Source: Winogradskyella eckloniae (GTDB taxonomy: Bacteria; Bacteroidota; Bacteroidia; Flavobacteriales; Flavobacteriaceae). Taken from it: a stretch of DNA of 64,000 bases. Made by a program: the position numbers and the translations under genes. Under the pieces are notes generated by a model, which made no database searches, was not told the DNA's origin, and saw nothing but the letters and a program-made list of their open reading frames with translations. Position 1 is the first letter of the stretch, and each line of letters starts with the position of its first letter. The DNA is taken from NCBI RefSeq assembly GCF_013249045.1, contig NZ_JABRWP010000004.1:310001-374000 (forward strand), given 5' to 3'. Positions 7,362 through 15,954 of this stretch are shown piece by piece.

Positions 7362-8420
7362 ATGGATTTACAACAAAGAATTAACGCATTTTCAAAATTA
7401 GGTCAGTTTTTAAATCAATTTCAAAATGAAGTGCCTATTAAAAATGACAACGTTGAAGCTAATGAATTATTTTTTGAAGGCTTTAAGCATCAAATTAAGT
7501 TAGCAAAAGAATCGAACGGTTGGTTTACTAACAACAATCTATCTTATTCGTTTAACAATTGGTCTAATGCATTGAAATTAAGCAACATTACGGACTGGAT
7601 TAAAAAGTATCACTTTAACAATGTAAATCCTAAGAAAGTAGCCATTATTATGGCAGGAAACATACCTTTAGTTGGCTTTCATGATTTTTTATGCGTCTTG
7701 ATTTCTGGACATGAAGTTCTTGTTAAACAATCATCTAACGACAAACATTTATTGCCGTTTATAGCAAAATATCTAGAAGTTGTAGAACCAGAATTTAAAG
7801 GTAAAATCAGTTTTACTGAAGATAAGCTAAATAATTTTGATGCCGTAATTGCCACAGGTAGCAATAACACTGCGCGTTATTTTGAATACTATTTCAAAGA
7901 CAAACCTTCTATTATTAGAAAAAATAGAAATTCTGTTGCCGTTTTAACAGGCAAAGAAACAACAGCAGACCTAGAGCTTTTGTCTGATGACATTTTTAGA
8001 TACTACGGATTGGGTTGTAGAAATGTATCAAAACTTTTTGTTCCAAAAGCTTATGATTTTCAAGATTTATTTAAAGCGGTTTACAAATGGCATCCTATTA
8101 TTAATGAATCTAAATATGCTAATAATTACGATTACAACAAGGCCGTATACCTTATGAGTGAATTTGATATGTTAGAAAACGGCTTCCTTATGGTAAAAGA
8201 AGACGAAAGCTACGCCTCTCCTATTGCTACATTATTCTACGAATATTATGATACTATAGACGAGCTAGAACAAAAAATTAAAGCGGATAGCGATCACATA
8301 CAATGTGTTGTATCTAATTCATTTATGACTAATGATGTTAATTTTGGTGAAACTCAAAATCCGCAACTATCCGATTATGCCGATAATGTAAATACCATTG
8401 AATTTTTATTAGAAATTTGA
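7362..8420 (+). CDS. Acyl-CoA reductase, LuxC type
   Basis: I choose ATG 7362 (MDLQQRINAFSKLGQFL) over the in-frame ATG at 7263. The earlier one would lie within the ferredoxin coding region and upstream of the promoter. The protein then has 352 residues. It carries the LuxC/aldehyde dehydrogenase-like signature: VAIIMAGNIPLVGFHDFL for nucleotide binding, IATGSNNTARYFEYYF, and YYGLGCRNVSKLFVP, whose Cys219 is the expected catalytic thiol. LuxC enzymes reduce acyl-CoA or acyl-protein to an aldehyde with NADPH. No lux genes are nearby, so the substrate is open. serC and serA follow on the same strand. Confidence 0.88.
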   Translation: MDLQQRINAFSKLGQFLNQFQNEVPIKNDNVEANELFFEGFKHQIKLAKESNGWFTNNNLSYSFNNWSNALKLSNITDWIKKYHFNNVNPKKVAIIMAGNIPLVGFHDFLCVLISGHEVLVKQSSNDKHLLPFIAKYLEVVEPEFKGKISFTEDKLNNFDAVIATGSNNTARYFEYYFKDKPSIIRKNRNSVAVLTGKETTADLELLSDDIFRYYGLGCRNVSKLFVPKAYDFQDLFKAVYKWHPIINESKYANNYDYNKAVYLMSEFDMLENGFLMVKEDESYASPIATLFYEYYDTIDELEQKIKADSDHIQCVVSNSFMTNDVNFGETQNPQLSDYADNVNTIEFLLEI

Positions 8421-8549
8421 ATCAAAAATTATCAATTTAATAACATTATTTAAGCATTAAATTAGCACCTTTGTATTTGTTTAAAAAATTAACAAAATTT
8501 CCAATGTAATCTCAATAATTGAGGCTAAGGAAATGAAAATAAAATTTTC

Positions 8550-9611
8550 ATGAAAAAACATAATTTTAGTGCAGGTCCTTGTGTATTGCCAAAATCAGTA
8601 ATGGAACAAGCAGCAGCAGCCGTTTTAAACTTTGACGAAGGCTTATCTCTTTTAGAAATATCACATCGTAGCAAACCATTTGTAGATGTTATGGAAAATG
8701 CTAGATCGTTAGCATTAGAGTTATTAGGTTTAGAAGGAAAAGGCTACAAAGCGTTGTTTTTACAAGGAGGCGCAAGTACACAATTTTTAATGGTCGCTTT
8801 AAATCTATTAGAAAAAAGAGCAGGATATTTAAACTCAGGAACTTGGGCTGATAAATCGATTAAAGAAGCTAAAATATATGATGACATCTACGAAGTAGGT
8901 TCGTCAAAAGCCGCAAATTTTAATTACATTCCAAAAGGATACGATATCCCAGAAGATTACGATTATTTTCACTGCACATCTAACAACACCATCTTTGGTA
9001 CTCAAATGAAGAGTTTCCCTAACGCTCCTGTACCAATGGTATGTGACATGAGTAGTGATATTTTTTCGCGTCAATTAGATTTCACACAGTTTGACTTAAT
9101 CTATGCTGGAGCTCAAAAAAACATGGGACCTGCTGGTACAACTTTAGTCGTTGTTAAAGAAGACATTTTAGGCAAAGTATCTCGCAAAATCCCATCTATG
9201 ATGGATTATAAAGTACATATTGGAAAAGGCAGTATGTTTAATACACCTCCTGTATTTGCAGTATACGTATCAATGCTAACGATGCAATGGCTAAAAGATT
9301 TAGGTGGTATTAAAGCTATTGAAGAAATCAATAACAAAAAAGCTAGCTTAATTTATTCTGAAATTGATTTAAACCCATTATTTAAAGGCTATGCTGTTAA
9401 AGAAGACCGTTCTAACATGAACGCTACTTTTACCTTAGAAAACGAAAATCTCAAAGAGACTTTTGACGCCATGTGTGTAGAAGCAGGAATTAATGGAATT
9501 AACGGTCACAGAAGCGTGGGTGGTTATAGAGCCTCAATGTACAACGCATTGTCATTAGACAGTGTAAAGGCGCTTGTCGAGGTTATGAGCGAATTAGAGA
9601 GTAAGGCGTAA
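8550..9611 (+). CDS. serC: 3-phosphoserine/phosphohydroxythreonine transaminase
   Basis: 353 residues, the normal length. The start MKKHNFSAGPCVLPKSV is typical of SerC. Lys190 in GAQKNMGPAG is the pyridoxal phosphate lysine, and the GHRSVGGYRASMYNA block near the C-terminus is conserved. It converts 3-phosphohydroxypyruvate and glutamate to 3-phosphoserine and 2-oxoglutarate, step two of serine synthesis. serA lies 122 bases downstream. Together they cover the first two steps; serB is not in the window. Confidence 0.97.
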   Translation: MKKHNFSAGPCVLPKSVMEQAAAAVLNFDEGLSLLEISHRSKPFVDVMENARSLALELLGLEGKGYKALFLQGGASTQFLMVALNLLEKRAGYLNSGTWADKSIKEAKIYDDIYEVGSSKAANFNYIPKGYDIPEDYDYFHCTSNNTIFGTQMKSFPNAPVPMVCDMSSDIFSRQLDFTQFDLIYAGAQKNMGPAGTTLVVVKEDILGKVSRKIPSMMDYKVHIGKGSMFNTPPVFAVYVSMLTMQWLKDLGGIKAIEEINNKKASLIYSEIDLNPLFKGYAVKEDRSNMNATFTLENENLKETFDAMCVEAGINGINGHRSVGGYRASMYNALSLDSVKALVEVMSELESKA

Positions 9612-9663
9612 TTTTTAAATGTGTCTACTCAAACAAAAATGAAATAAAAACCGTTAGATATTT

Positions 9664-9710
9664 AGAAGTTAACGTCACAATTATTTTATAGACGATTAAA
9701 ATCAACTTCT
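9664..9710 (+). promoter_or_regulatory. Inverted repeat in the serC-serA spacer
   Basis: Outer arms AGAAGTT (9664-9670) and AACTTCT (9704-9710) enclose inner arms CGTC (9673-9676) and GACG (9691-9694). The pairing could form an RNA hairpin or a regulator site just before serA. There is no T-run, so it is not a normal terminator. Confidence 0.35.
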
Positions 9711-9733
9711 TAATACTAATAAAATAAACTATA

Positions 9734-10684
9734 ATGAAAGTATTAGCAAACGATGGTGTTTCTCAAAGTGGTATTGATGCCCTAGAAGCAGCGGGTTACG
9801 AAGTAATTACAACAACAGTTGCCCAAGAACAATTAGAAAACTACATCAACACAAATGATATTTCTGTGTTATTAGTAAGAAGTGCAACTACAGTAAGAAA
9901 AGATCTCATAGATAACTGTCCAAGTCTAAAAATTATTGGTCGTGGTGGTGTTGGTATGGATAATATAGACGTAGATTATGCACGTAGTAAAGGATTAAGT
10001 GTTATTAACACACCTGCAGCATCGTCACACTCGGTTGCTGAATTGGTATTCGGGCACTTTTACGGACTCGCTAGATTCTTACACAACTCTAATAGAGATA
10101 TGCCTTTAGAAGGCGATGCTAACTTTAAAGGTTTAAAGAAGGCTTACGCTAAAGGAACAGAATTAAAAGGTAAAACCTTAGGTGTTCTTGGATTTGGTCG
10201 TATTGGCCAAGCAACAGCCAAAGTCGCTCTAGGCGCAGGAATGAAAGTTGTAGCTTTTGACCCATTTTTAGAAAAAGCAGACTTAGAATTAGAGTTCTTT
10301 GATGGACAAAAAGTAAATTTTGAAATAAATACCATTTCAAAAGAAGACGTATTAAAACAATCGGACTTTTTAACACTACACGTACCAGCGCAAAAAGACT
10401 ACGTTATTGACGAAGCAGAATTTAACCAAATGAAAGATGGTGTAATTATTGCCAATGCAGCACGTGGTGGTGTTGTAAACGAAATAGCATTAGTAAAGGC
10501 CATTGAAAGCGGAAAAGTAGCAAGAGCAGCATTAGATGTTTTTGAAAAAGAACCAAAACCAGAAATTCAATTATTAATGAATTCTGCATTATCTCTTACA
10601 CCTCATACTGGTGCAGCAACTAACGAAGCTCAAGATAGAATTGGTGTTGAATTAGCAGAACAGATCATTTCTATACTAGGTTAA
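9734..10684 (+). CDS. serA: D-3-phosphoglycerate dehydrogenase, short form
   Basis: 316 residues of the D-2-hydroxyacid dehydrogenase fold. The NAD site GFGRIG is at residues 153-158, RGGVGMDNIDVDYA is near 70-84, and the catalytic His lies in LTPHTGAAT near the C-terminus. It ends right after the catalytic domain, so it lacks the ACT regulatory domain of long SerA types and probably escapes serine feedback through that domain. It oxidises 3-phosphoglycerate to 3-phosphohydroxypyruvate. Its place after serC makes SerA the likely identity rather than another hydroxyacid dehydrogenase. Confidence 0.92.
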   Translation: MKVLANDGVSQSGIDALEAAGYEVITTTVAQEQLENYINTNDISVLLVRSATTVRKDLIDNCPSLKIIGRGGVGMDNIDVDYARSKGLSVINTPAASSHSVAELVFGHFYGLARFLHNSNRDMPLEGDANFKGLKKAYAKGTELKGKTLGVLGFGRIGQATAKVALGAGMKVVAFDPFLEKADLELEFFDGQKVNFEINTISKEDVLKQSDFLTLHVPAQKDYVIDEAEFNQMKDGVIIANAARGGVVNEIALVKAIESGKVARAALDVFEKEPKPEIQLLMNSALSLTPHTGAATNEAQDRIGVELAEQIISILG

Positions 10685-10714
10685 AGAAATAATGTGACCA
10701 ATGTAAAAATAATG

Positions 10715-10742
10715 AGTCCTACAATTGTGGGACTTTTTTTTT
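10715..10742 (+). terminator. Rho-independent terminator after serA
   Basis: AGTCCTACA and TGTGGGACT pair (one T-G pair) around a short AT loop and are followed by nine T residues. Confidence 0.85.
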
Positions 10743-10791
10743 GTACCTTAACAAACTAATTTTTATTAACATAATTTAATTTATAACAAAA

Positions 10792-11430
10792 ATGGCAGGA
10801 ATTTTAGATTTACTAAACAGTGACTTAGGTAAAACAATTATAAGTGGTGTTTCTGGATCAACAGGAACAGATCAAGGCAAAACAAGTAGTGTACTAACAA
10901 TGGCATTACCTGTATTAATGAAAGCAATGGAACGCAATGCTTCTACACCAGAAGGCGCAGCAGGATTAATGGGTGCATTAAGCGGAAAACACAACGGAAG
11001 CATTTTAGATAACCTTGGAGGTTTATTTGGAGGTGGAGTTGATGAAGAAGTAACTAACGATGGTTCTAAAATACTTAATCATGTATTAGGAAGCAAACAA
11101 CAAGGTGTTGAACAGGTTATTGGTCAAAAAGCTGGTTTAGATTCTGGTGCTGTTGGAAATATCTTAAAAGTTGCTGCTCCAATTTTAATGGGTGTTTTAG
11201 GAAAACAAGCTAGTCAAAACAACGTTAGTGACCAAAACGGAATTACTGGTCTTTTAGGTGGTTTACTTGGTGGTAGCGACACTGCTAACGAACAAAGTTT
11301 CTTAGAAAAAATATTAGATGCTGATGGTGATGGTAGCGTTATTGATGATGTTGCAGGTATGGTTTTAGGTGGAAGCAATAAAAGCTCTGGAGGACTTGGT
11401 GGTCTTTTAGGTGGTTTATTTGGAAAATAA
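10792..11430 (+). CDS. DUF937 domain protein
   Basis: 212 residues, very rich in Gly, Leu and Asn. MAGILDLLNSDLGKTIISGV, LTMALPVLMKAMERNA and VAAPILMGVLGKQ are the DUF937 pattern, present in two related halves (residues 1-60 and 100-145). The end is a glycine-rich GGLGGLLGGLFGK tail, and DADGDGSVIDDVAG near 175 looks like a calcium-binding loop. The protein is probably cytoplasmic; the function of the family is not known. It sits between two terminators as a single-gene unit. Confidence 0.9.
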   Translation: MAGILDLLNSDLGKTIISGVSGSTGTDQGKTSSVLTMALPVLMKAMERNASTPEGAAGLMGALSGKHNGSILDNLGGLFGGGVDEEVTNDGSKILNHVLGSKQQGVEQVIGQKAGLDSGAVGNILKVAAPILMGVLGKQASQNNVSDQNGITGLLGGLLGGSDTANEQSFLEKILDADGDGSVIDDVAGMVLGGSNKSSGGLGGLLGGLFGK

Positions 11431-11454
11431 TAACTATCACTCATATAAGATAAT

Positions 11455-11482
11455 ACAAAGCAGTTCAATTGAACTGCTTTGT
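11455..11482. terminator. Palindromic terminator-like hairpin
   Basis: A 28-bp exact palindrome built on AAAGCAGTTC and GAACTGCTTT lies 25 bases after the DUF937 stop codon. The T-run is weak, but the position and stem strength suggest transcription termination. Confidence 0.7.
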
Positions 11483-11519
11483 TGTATAAAAGAAGTAAAC
11501 TTTAAAAACACATCACCTT

Positions 11520-11553
11520 ACGTATTGAAACGCGGTGTTCACTAAAAATACGT
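11520..11553. promoter_or_regulatory. Inverted ACGTATT repeat before the DUF6146 lipoprotein
   Basis: ACGTATT (11520-11526) and AATACGT (11547-11553) form 7-bp arms with a 20-base spacer, about 90 bases upstream of the lipoprotein start. Further out, AGTAAACTTTAAA (11492) and TTTAAAGTAAAC (11594) are related in the inverted sense. This spacer is dense in symmetry, but no role can be assigned. Confidence 0.3.
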
Positions 11554-11640
11554 TGTTTTTAATTTGGGTTTACTATTGATTTGTAGTGTTCGTTTAAAGT
11601 AAACGTCTTAAAACTCAATTTTTTTTTAATATCTTTAACT

Positions 11641-12078
11641 ATGAAAAAGCTTATGCCATTTATTATACTTCTTGTTTTAATAGCAAGCTGTAAATCTTAC
11701 AACAATAACCAAACTATAAGTCAAGAAAATGAAACTAGTTTGGTTGAAAATGATACGGTAGTCATTAGCAGTGATGAATCTGATTACGAAATTATTATCA
11801 TAGAGCCAGGCTTTAACTCATGGCTTTTAACAACCGCAAGACCAGAAGGTTATTACTCACAAGAATGGCTAGAATCTAGAAATGCTATTTTAGTACAATC
11901 TTGGAATCAAAGAAATTTACAACCAAGCGCATTCGATCCTACACTTTATGAATTAAGAATAGATTACGACACCAGAACAGATTATGGTTATGAAGTAAAT
12001 TACAAATTGTACAACTACTTTGTATATTTTCAAATAAAGCACAACCAAAGACTCTCTTCATTTATGCCAAGAATTTAA
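11641..12078 (+). CDS. DUF6146 family lipoprotein
   Basis: 145 residues. The signal MKKLMPFIILLVLIASC has lipobox IASC, then comes a low-complexity acidic linker (residues 22-55) and a conserved domain from IIIIEPGFNSWLLTTARPEG to VYFQIKHNQRLSSF. I recognise the GFNSWL / PEGYYSQ / NRNLQP-like pattern of DUF6146, a family found in flavobacteria. It is an envelope lipoprotein of unknown function. The next gene begins 50 bases downstream on the same strand, so they may form one unit. Confidence 0.8.
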   Translation: MKKLMPFIILLVLIASCKSYNNNQTISQENETSLVENDTVVISSDESDYEIIIIEPGFNSWLLTTARPEGYYSQEWLESRNAILVQSWNQRNLQPSAFDPTLYELRIDYDTRTDYGYEVNYKLYNYFVYFQIKHNQRLSSFMPRI

Positions 12079-12127
12079 GAACTAAATACATCTTAATTCA
12101 TTAATTTTGCAGCACTAGAAGAGTGCT

Positions 12128-12622
12128 ATGAAAAAATTTAAAGAACAATGGGAAATACAACAGAATTGGCAGTTGTTATTTCCCTTTTTTGGTTTAGTTA
12201 TTTTAGGATATTCTGCATTTAAGATTTCGAATTCAATTTTAAAAGACAACAGTATACTTTTAAAAATTGCTGTCACTTCTATCCTATTTTTTCTTTTATT
12301 GAAGTTCACCTTATTTATCTTTAAAAAGCTTGAAAACAAATGGATTCTAGACTATAAATGGGAAATGATTCGTGTATTTATGGTATTTGCTATTACAGGC
12401 TCATCATCACTAGTTGTGGGACGGCCAATAATGAAAATTATAGGAATTACTAAAGAAAACTTAAACCCAACGCTTTATTGGATATTATTCATTATCATTG
12501 GGCTCATTTTTTATCAAATACTTTTAGTGTCCTTTGGCTGGCTTTTTGGTCAGTTTAAATTTTTCTGGGCATTTGAAAAGAAAATGTTAAGAAGATTTGG
12601 TTTTAAACGGTTTTTAGATTGA
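12128..12622 (+). CDS. Small membrane protein, DUF6787-like
   Basis: 164 residues with about four hydrophobic segments (residues 15-35, 45-65, 80-100 and 118-140), so an inner-membrane protein. The motif FAITGSSSLVVGRPIMKIIG and the end FGWLFGQFKFFWAFEKKMLRR fit a flavobacterial family that I believe is DUF6787, with moderate certainty for the number. Its stop codon overlaps the TTG start of the His-rich protein gene (TTGA), so translation is probably coupled to the metal-uptake-like genes that follow. Confidence 0.7.
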   Translation: MKKFKEQWEIQQNWQLLFPFFGLVILGYSAFKISNSILKDNSILLKIAVTSILFFLLLKFTLFIFKKLENKWILDYKWEMIRVFMVFAITGSSSLVVGRPIMKIIGITKENLNPTLYWILFIIIGLIFYQILLVSFGWLFGQFKFFWAFEKKMLRRFGFKRFLD

Positions 12623-12960
12623 ATCACAAAACAGTCATATCATCATTATTTAAAGGATTAGCAATTGTACTAGTCCTTGCTGTATTATTGCCTTCTGCCG
12701 TAAAATTAAATCACGTTTTTTCACACCATTCACATAAAGTATGTGATAATGATGACACATCAGACACGCATTTTCATGAGACTGATTTTGACTGTGATTT
12801 TTACAAATTTAAACTAACAAATAACTTATTTGTAGAATTTATAAACTATGAAATAAGTTCAAACACAGTTGTTTCTCGTCAACTGTCGTTATATTACATT
12901 TCATTAAACAATTACCTTCAAACCACTAGATTTGATAGAGGTCCTCCTCAGATTAGTTAG
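12619..12960 (+). CDS. His/Asp-rich membrane-anchored protein before a TonB receptor
   Basis: 113 residues from a TTG codon at 12619 that overlaps the upstream TGA; no ATG is available early enough to include the hydrophobic segment. Residues 9-28 are a signal anchor, followed by HVFSHHSHKVCDNDDTSDTHFHETDFDCD, shown here only as a cluster of seven His and several Cys and Asp residues between positions 31 and 60. Such clusters bind zinc or copper loosely. With the following receptor and lipoprotein it forms an operon that looks designed for a transition metal. Periplasmic side most likely. Confidence 0.7.
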   Translation: MNHKTVISSLFKGLAIVLVLAVLLPSAVKLNHVFSHHSHKVCDNDDTSDTHFHETDFDCDFYKFKLTNNLFVEFINYEISSNTVVSRQLSLYYISLNNYLQTTRFDRGPPQIS

Positions 12961-12997
12961 AATATAACATTTCTAATACTCTATTAAATTTACCTCA

Positions 12998-15316
12998 ATG
13001 ATAAAATTAATTATGGGCTTAGTTTTAACCATATCTGGTTTAAGCTTTGGTCAAAATTGTAGCTATATTTTTTTAGGGGAGCTTAAGGATTTTCATGACG
13101 GAACAGCCATAGAATCGGCAACCATATATGTCAAACAACAAGATACATATTTGGTATCAGATTTAGATGGGAAATTTAAAATTGAAAACCTTTGTAGTGA
13201 CACCCTAACGTTAACAATATCTCATATCGGTTGCGAAACCAAAACCTTGTCGTACCTGATAAATAATGATATGTCTAAGACCATTTACTTAGAACATCAT
13301 TTAGAAGAGCTAAGTGAAGTTGTCCTAAATTCTAGTTTAAAAACGGAAGATACTAGTATCGAAAAATCAATACACAAATCTGTGATAGAAAATTTTTCAG
13401 ACAAATCGCTTGGAGATGCGTTAAATACAATAAGTGGTGTATCTTCTCTAAACACAGGAAACACCATAGTAAAACCAATGATTCATGGGTTGCACAGTAG
13501 TAGACTGTTAATCATTAACAATAACGTGCGACAATTTGATCAAGATTGGGGTGATGAGCATGCGCCTAATATAGATATTAACTCTAGTAATAGAATTGAA
13601 GTTATAAAAGGAGCAAATACATTAAGATATGGTAGCGATGCCATTGGTGGTTTAATTTTAATTAAGCCAAAGAAATATATGATTACTGATAGTCTTTTTG
13701 GTAATTCTATTGTTTCTTTAAATTCTAATGGACGTGGTGGCCTAATAAATACAGAGATCGTTAAAACTTATAAATCTGGTTTTTACAGTAAGCTACAAGC
13801 GAGTTACAAACAATTTGGAGATTTCAAGGCACCAGATTATTATTTAACCAATTCAGGTTTATCTAACTTAAATGCATCTCTAAATTTTGGTTTCAACAGC
13901 TTTGAAAAAGGCTTTGACGCTTATTATAGTGTTGTGCATAATGATTTGGCTATATTAACGTCTTCTCATATTGGAAATGTAAATGATTTAGTTACAGCTA
14001 TTAACAGCAAAGTCCCTAGAATTGCAGAAGATTTTAGTTATGATATAGATTATCCAAAACAAGATATCCTACATCATTTAGCTAAAATAGAAGCATATAA
14101 TCGTTTTAAAGGCTTAGGTAAACTAACGCTTCAATACGATTTACAGATAAATAGACGTAAAGAGTTTGATTTAAGACGAGGAGACTTAGCAGATACTCCC
14201 GTAATTGATTTGAGATTGTTTACGAATACATTTCAACCCAATTTAAGAATTGATTATTTCAATAATCTTAAAATCGATACAGGTATAGTATTGCGTTATC
14301 AACAAAACGATGCCATCTCTGGTACAGGTGTTCGAGCACTAATTCCAGACTACGAAAAATATGATGGAGGCATTTATGCTATAGGTAACTACAAGACATC
14401 GCATTTAGCAGAAATTAGTGCTGGTGTACGATATGATTATACAAACATTAATACCGATGGTAGAAACGATTCTGCAGACTGGCAAGAAAGTTACAATAAC
14501 ATATCGGCTAACGTGAGTTATCTGCAGCCCTTAAAACATGAAACCTCTTTGCTATTTAGCTATGGATTAGCCTCTAGAGTTCCCAATCCTTCAGAGTTAT
14601 TTAGTGATGGTTTACACCATGGTGCTGCAAGAATAGAAATAGGCGCTTTAGAATTAAATAAAGAAATAGCTCATAAATTTATAGTGTCATTAGAACGACA
14701 CAATGAACAATTTGGATTTTCGGTAAGTCCATATTACAATTATATCAATGATTATATACAACTTATTCCTGTAGGTATAACCACCACAGTTCGTGGTGCT
14801 TTTCCTATTTGGGAATACAATCAAGTAAATGCGCAAATATTCGGTGTAGATATTGATGTCAACAAAAAAATAAGTAAAAGGTTTGATTATAAAGGAAGTA
14901 TTAGTCTTTTAAAAGGTGATAACAAAACAGACGATATTGCCTTAATTCATATGCCTTCAACTAATTTTTTTAATAGTATATCTTATAAAAATGAAGATTT
15001 AAATCAGTTAACAATTCGTTTAAATCACAAAACTGTATTACAACAAAAGAGATATCCAGATTACAATTTTTACACTTATAACGCTACTTTACAAGAAGAT
15101 GTTTATGTAGACATTAGTTCTACACCATCTTCATACGCCTTGTTTAGCCTTAATAGTTCTATAGAATTTAAGGCCTTTAATAAAGGAAAATTACAATTAG
15201 AATTTAACATAGAAAACCTATTTAACACATCGTATAGAGACTATTTAAATAGACTTCGATATTACGCAGACGAGTTAGGTAGAAACTTTAATCTAAAAAT
15301 TAAAATCAATTATTAA
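12998..15316 (+). CDS. TonB-dependent receptor, probable metal uptake
   Basis: 772 residues. A signal peptide (MIKLIMGLVLTISGLSFGQ) is followed by a carboxypeptidase regulatory-like domain (residues 25-105), a plug domain (about 130-225, with IEVIKGANTLRYGSDAIGG) and a 22-strand-type barrel ending RNFNLKIKINY. This is an outer-membrane active transporter. Receptors of this subgroup in flavobacteria are regularly followed by a lipoprotein like the next gene and preceded by a small His-rich protein. The poly-His and Asp stretches in both neighbours point to zinc or a similar metal as cargo; this is inference, since receptor sequences do not show the ligand. Confidence 0.92.
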   Translation: MIKLIMGLVLTISGLSFGQNCSYIFLGELKDFHDGTAIESATIYVKQQDTYLVSDLDGKFKIENLCSDTLTLTISHIGCETKTLSYLINNDMSKTIYLEHHLEELSEVVLNSSLKTEDTSIEKSIHKSVIENFSDKSLGDALNTISGVSSLNTGNTIVKPMIHGLHSSRLLIINNNVRQFDQDWGDEHAPNIDINSSNRIEVIKGANTLRYGSDAIGGLILIKPKKYMITDSLFGNSIVSLNSNGRGGLINTEIVKTYKSGFYSKLQASYKQFGDFKAPDYYLTNSGLSNLNASLNFGFNSFEKGFDAYYSVVHNDLAILTSSHIGNVNDLVTAINSKVPRIAEDFSYDIDYPKQDILHHLAKIEAYNRFKGLGKLTLQYDLQINRRKEFDLRRGDLADTPVIDLRLFTNTFQPNLRIDYFNNLKIDTGIVLRYQQNDAISGTGVRALIPDYEKYDGGIYAIGNYKTSHLAEISAGVRYDYTNINTDGRNDSADWQESYNNISANVSYLQPLKHETSLLFSYGLASRVPNPSELFSDGLHHGAARIEIGALELNKEIAHKFIVSLERHNEQFGFSVSPYYNYINDYIQLIPVGITTTVRGAFPIWEYNQVNAQIFGVDIDVNKKISKRFDYKGSISLLKGDNKTDDIALIHMPSTNFFNSISYKNEDLNQLTIRLNHKTVLQQKRYPDYNFYTYNATLQEDVYVDISSTPSSYALFSLNSSIEFKAFNKGKLQLEFNIENLFNTSYRDYLNRLRYYADELGRNFNLKIKINY

Positions 15317-15333
15317 TACAATTCAATAAAAAC

Positions 15334-15903
15334 ATGAAAAATTTTAAATCAATTAATACCATTAAATTATTAGCAATATTATTTGTGTCAAGCATTATGT
15401 TTGTAAGCTGTTCTAGTGACGACGACGACCATGATGATCACGATCATGAAGAAGAACTTATCACCACTGTAACCTACAAACTTACTAACGGAACAGACAT
15501 TGTGACCATAGAATTTAAGGACATCGATGGTGATGGTAGCGCTTTACCAACCTATTCTATTTCTGGACCATTAACAGCTAACACTACCTATACTGGTGCA
15601 ATAGAATTATTAAATGAAACTGAAGATCCTGCTGAAGATATTACCGAAGAAGTTGAAGAAGAAGGTGATGAACACGAATTTTTTATCACATCGTCAATAA
15701 GTGATATCGTTATTACTAAAACAGATGTGGACGAAGACGGAAATCCAATAGGTATAGAATCTTCTTTAGTTACTGGTGACGCAAGTACTGGTACATTAAC
15801 TATTATTTTAAAGCACGAACCTACAAAGCCAAATGATGGAACATCAGCTGGTGCAGGAGGAAGTACTGACGTAGAAGTTACTTTTGATATAGAAGTACAA
15901 TAA
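15334..15903 (+). CDS. Acidic His-rich lipoprotein (type 1 periplasmic binding fold annotation)
   Basis: 189 residues. The signal with lipobox FVSC gives a mature protein starting CSSDDDDHDDHDHEEEL, an extreme metal-binding-like tail. The body (LITTVTYKLTNGTDIVTIEF, TYTGAIELLNETEDPAEDIT, EEEGDEHEFFI) matches proteins that follow such TonB receptors in flavobacteria and are annotated as type 1 periplasmic binding fold superfamily. It lies 17 bases after the receptor gene and ends at a strong terminator, so it closes the operon. It is probably a surface or periplasmic metal-capture partner of the receptor. Confidence 0.82.
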   Translation: MKNFKSINTIKLLAILFVSSIMFVSCSSDDDDHDDHDHEEELITTVTYKLTNGTDIVTIEFKDIDGDGSALPTYSISGPLTANTTYTGAIELLNETEDPAEDITEEVEEEGDEHEFFITSSISDIVITKTDVDEDGNPIGIESSLVTGDASTGTLTIILKHEPTKPNDGTSAGAGGSTDVEVTFDIEVQ

Positions 15904-15924
15904 TAATTTTGTTTGTAATACAGT

Positions 15925-15954
15925 AAAAAAAGCACTCTAACGAGTGCTTTTTTT
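15925..15954. terminator. Bidirectional terminator
   Basis: A stem of AAAAAAAGCACTC and GAGTGCTTTTTTT with loop TAAC lies between converging genes. The minus-strand gene's stop codon overlaps the end of the T-run. Confidence 0.9.

Noticed and set aside
10144..10376. Two overlapping minus-strand frames inside serA
   Set aside because: Shadows of the well-supported serA gene.
11214..11468. 84-codon minus-strand frame over the DUF937 gene end
   Set aside because: Pro/Ser/Leu-rich product from the Gly-rich DUF937 codons; it also spans a terminator.
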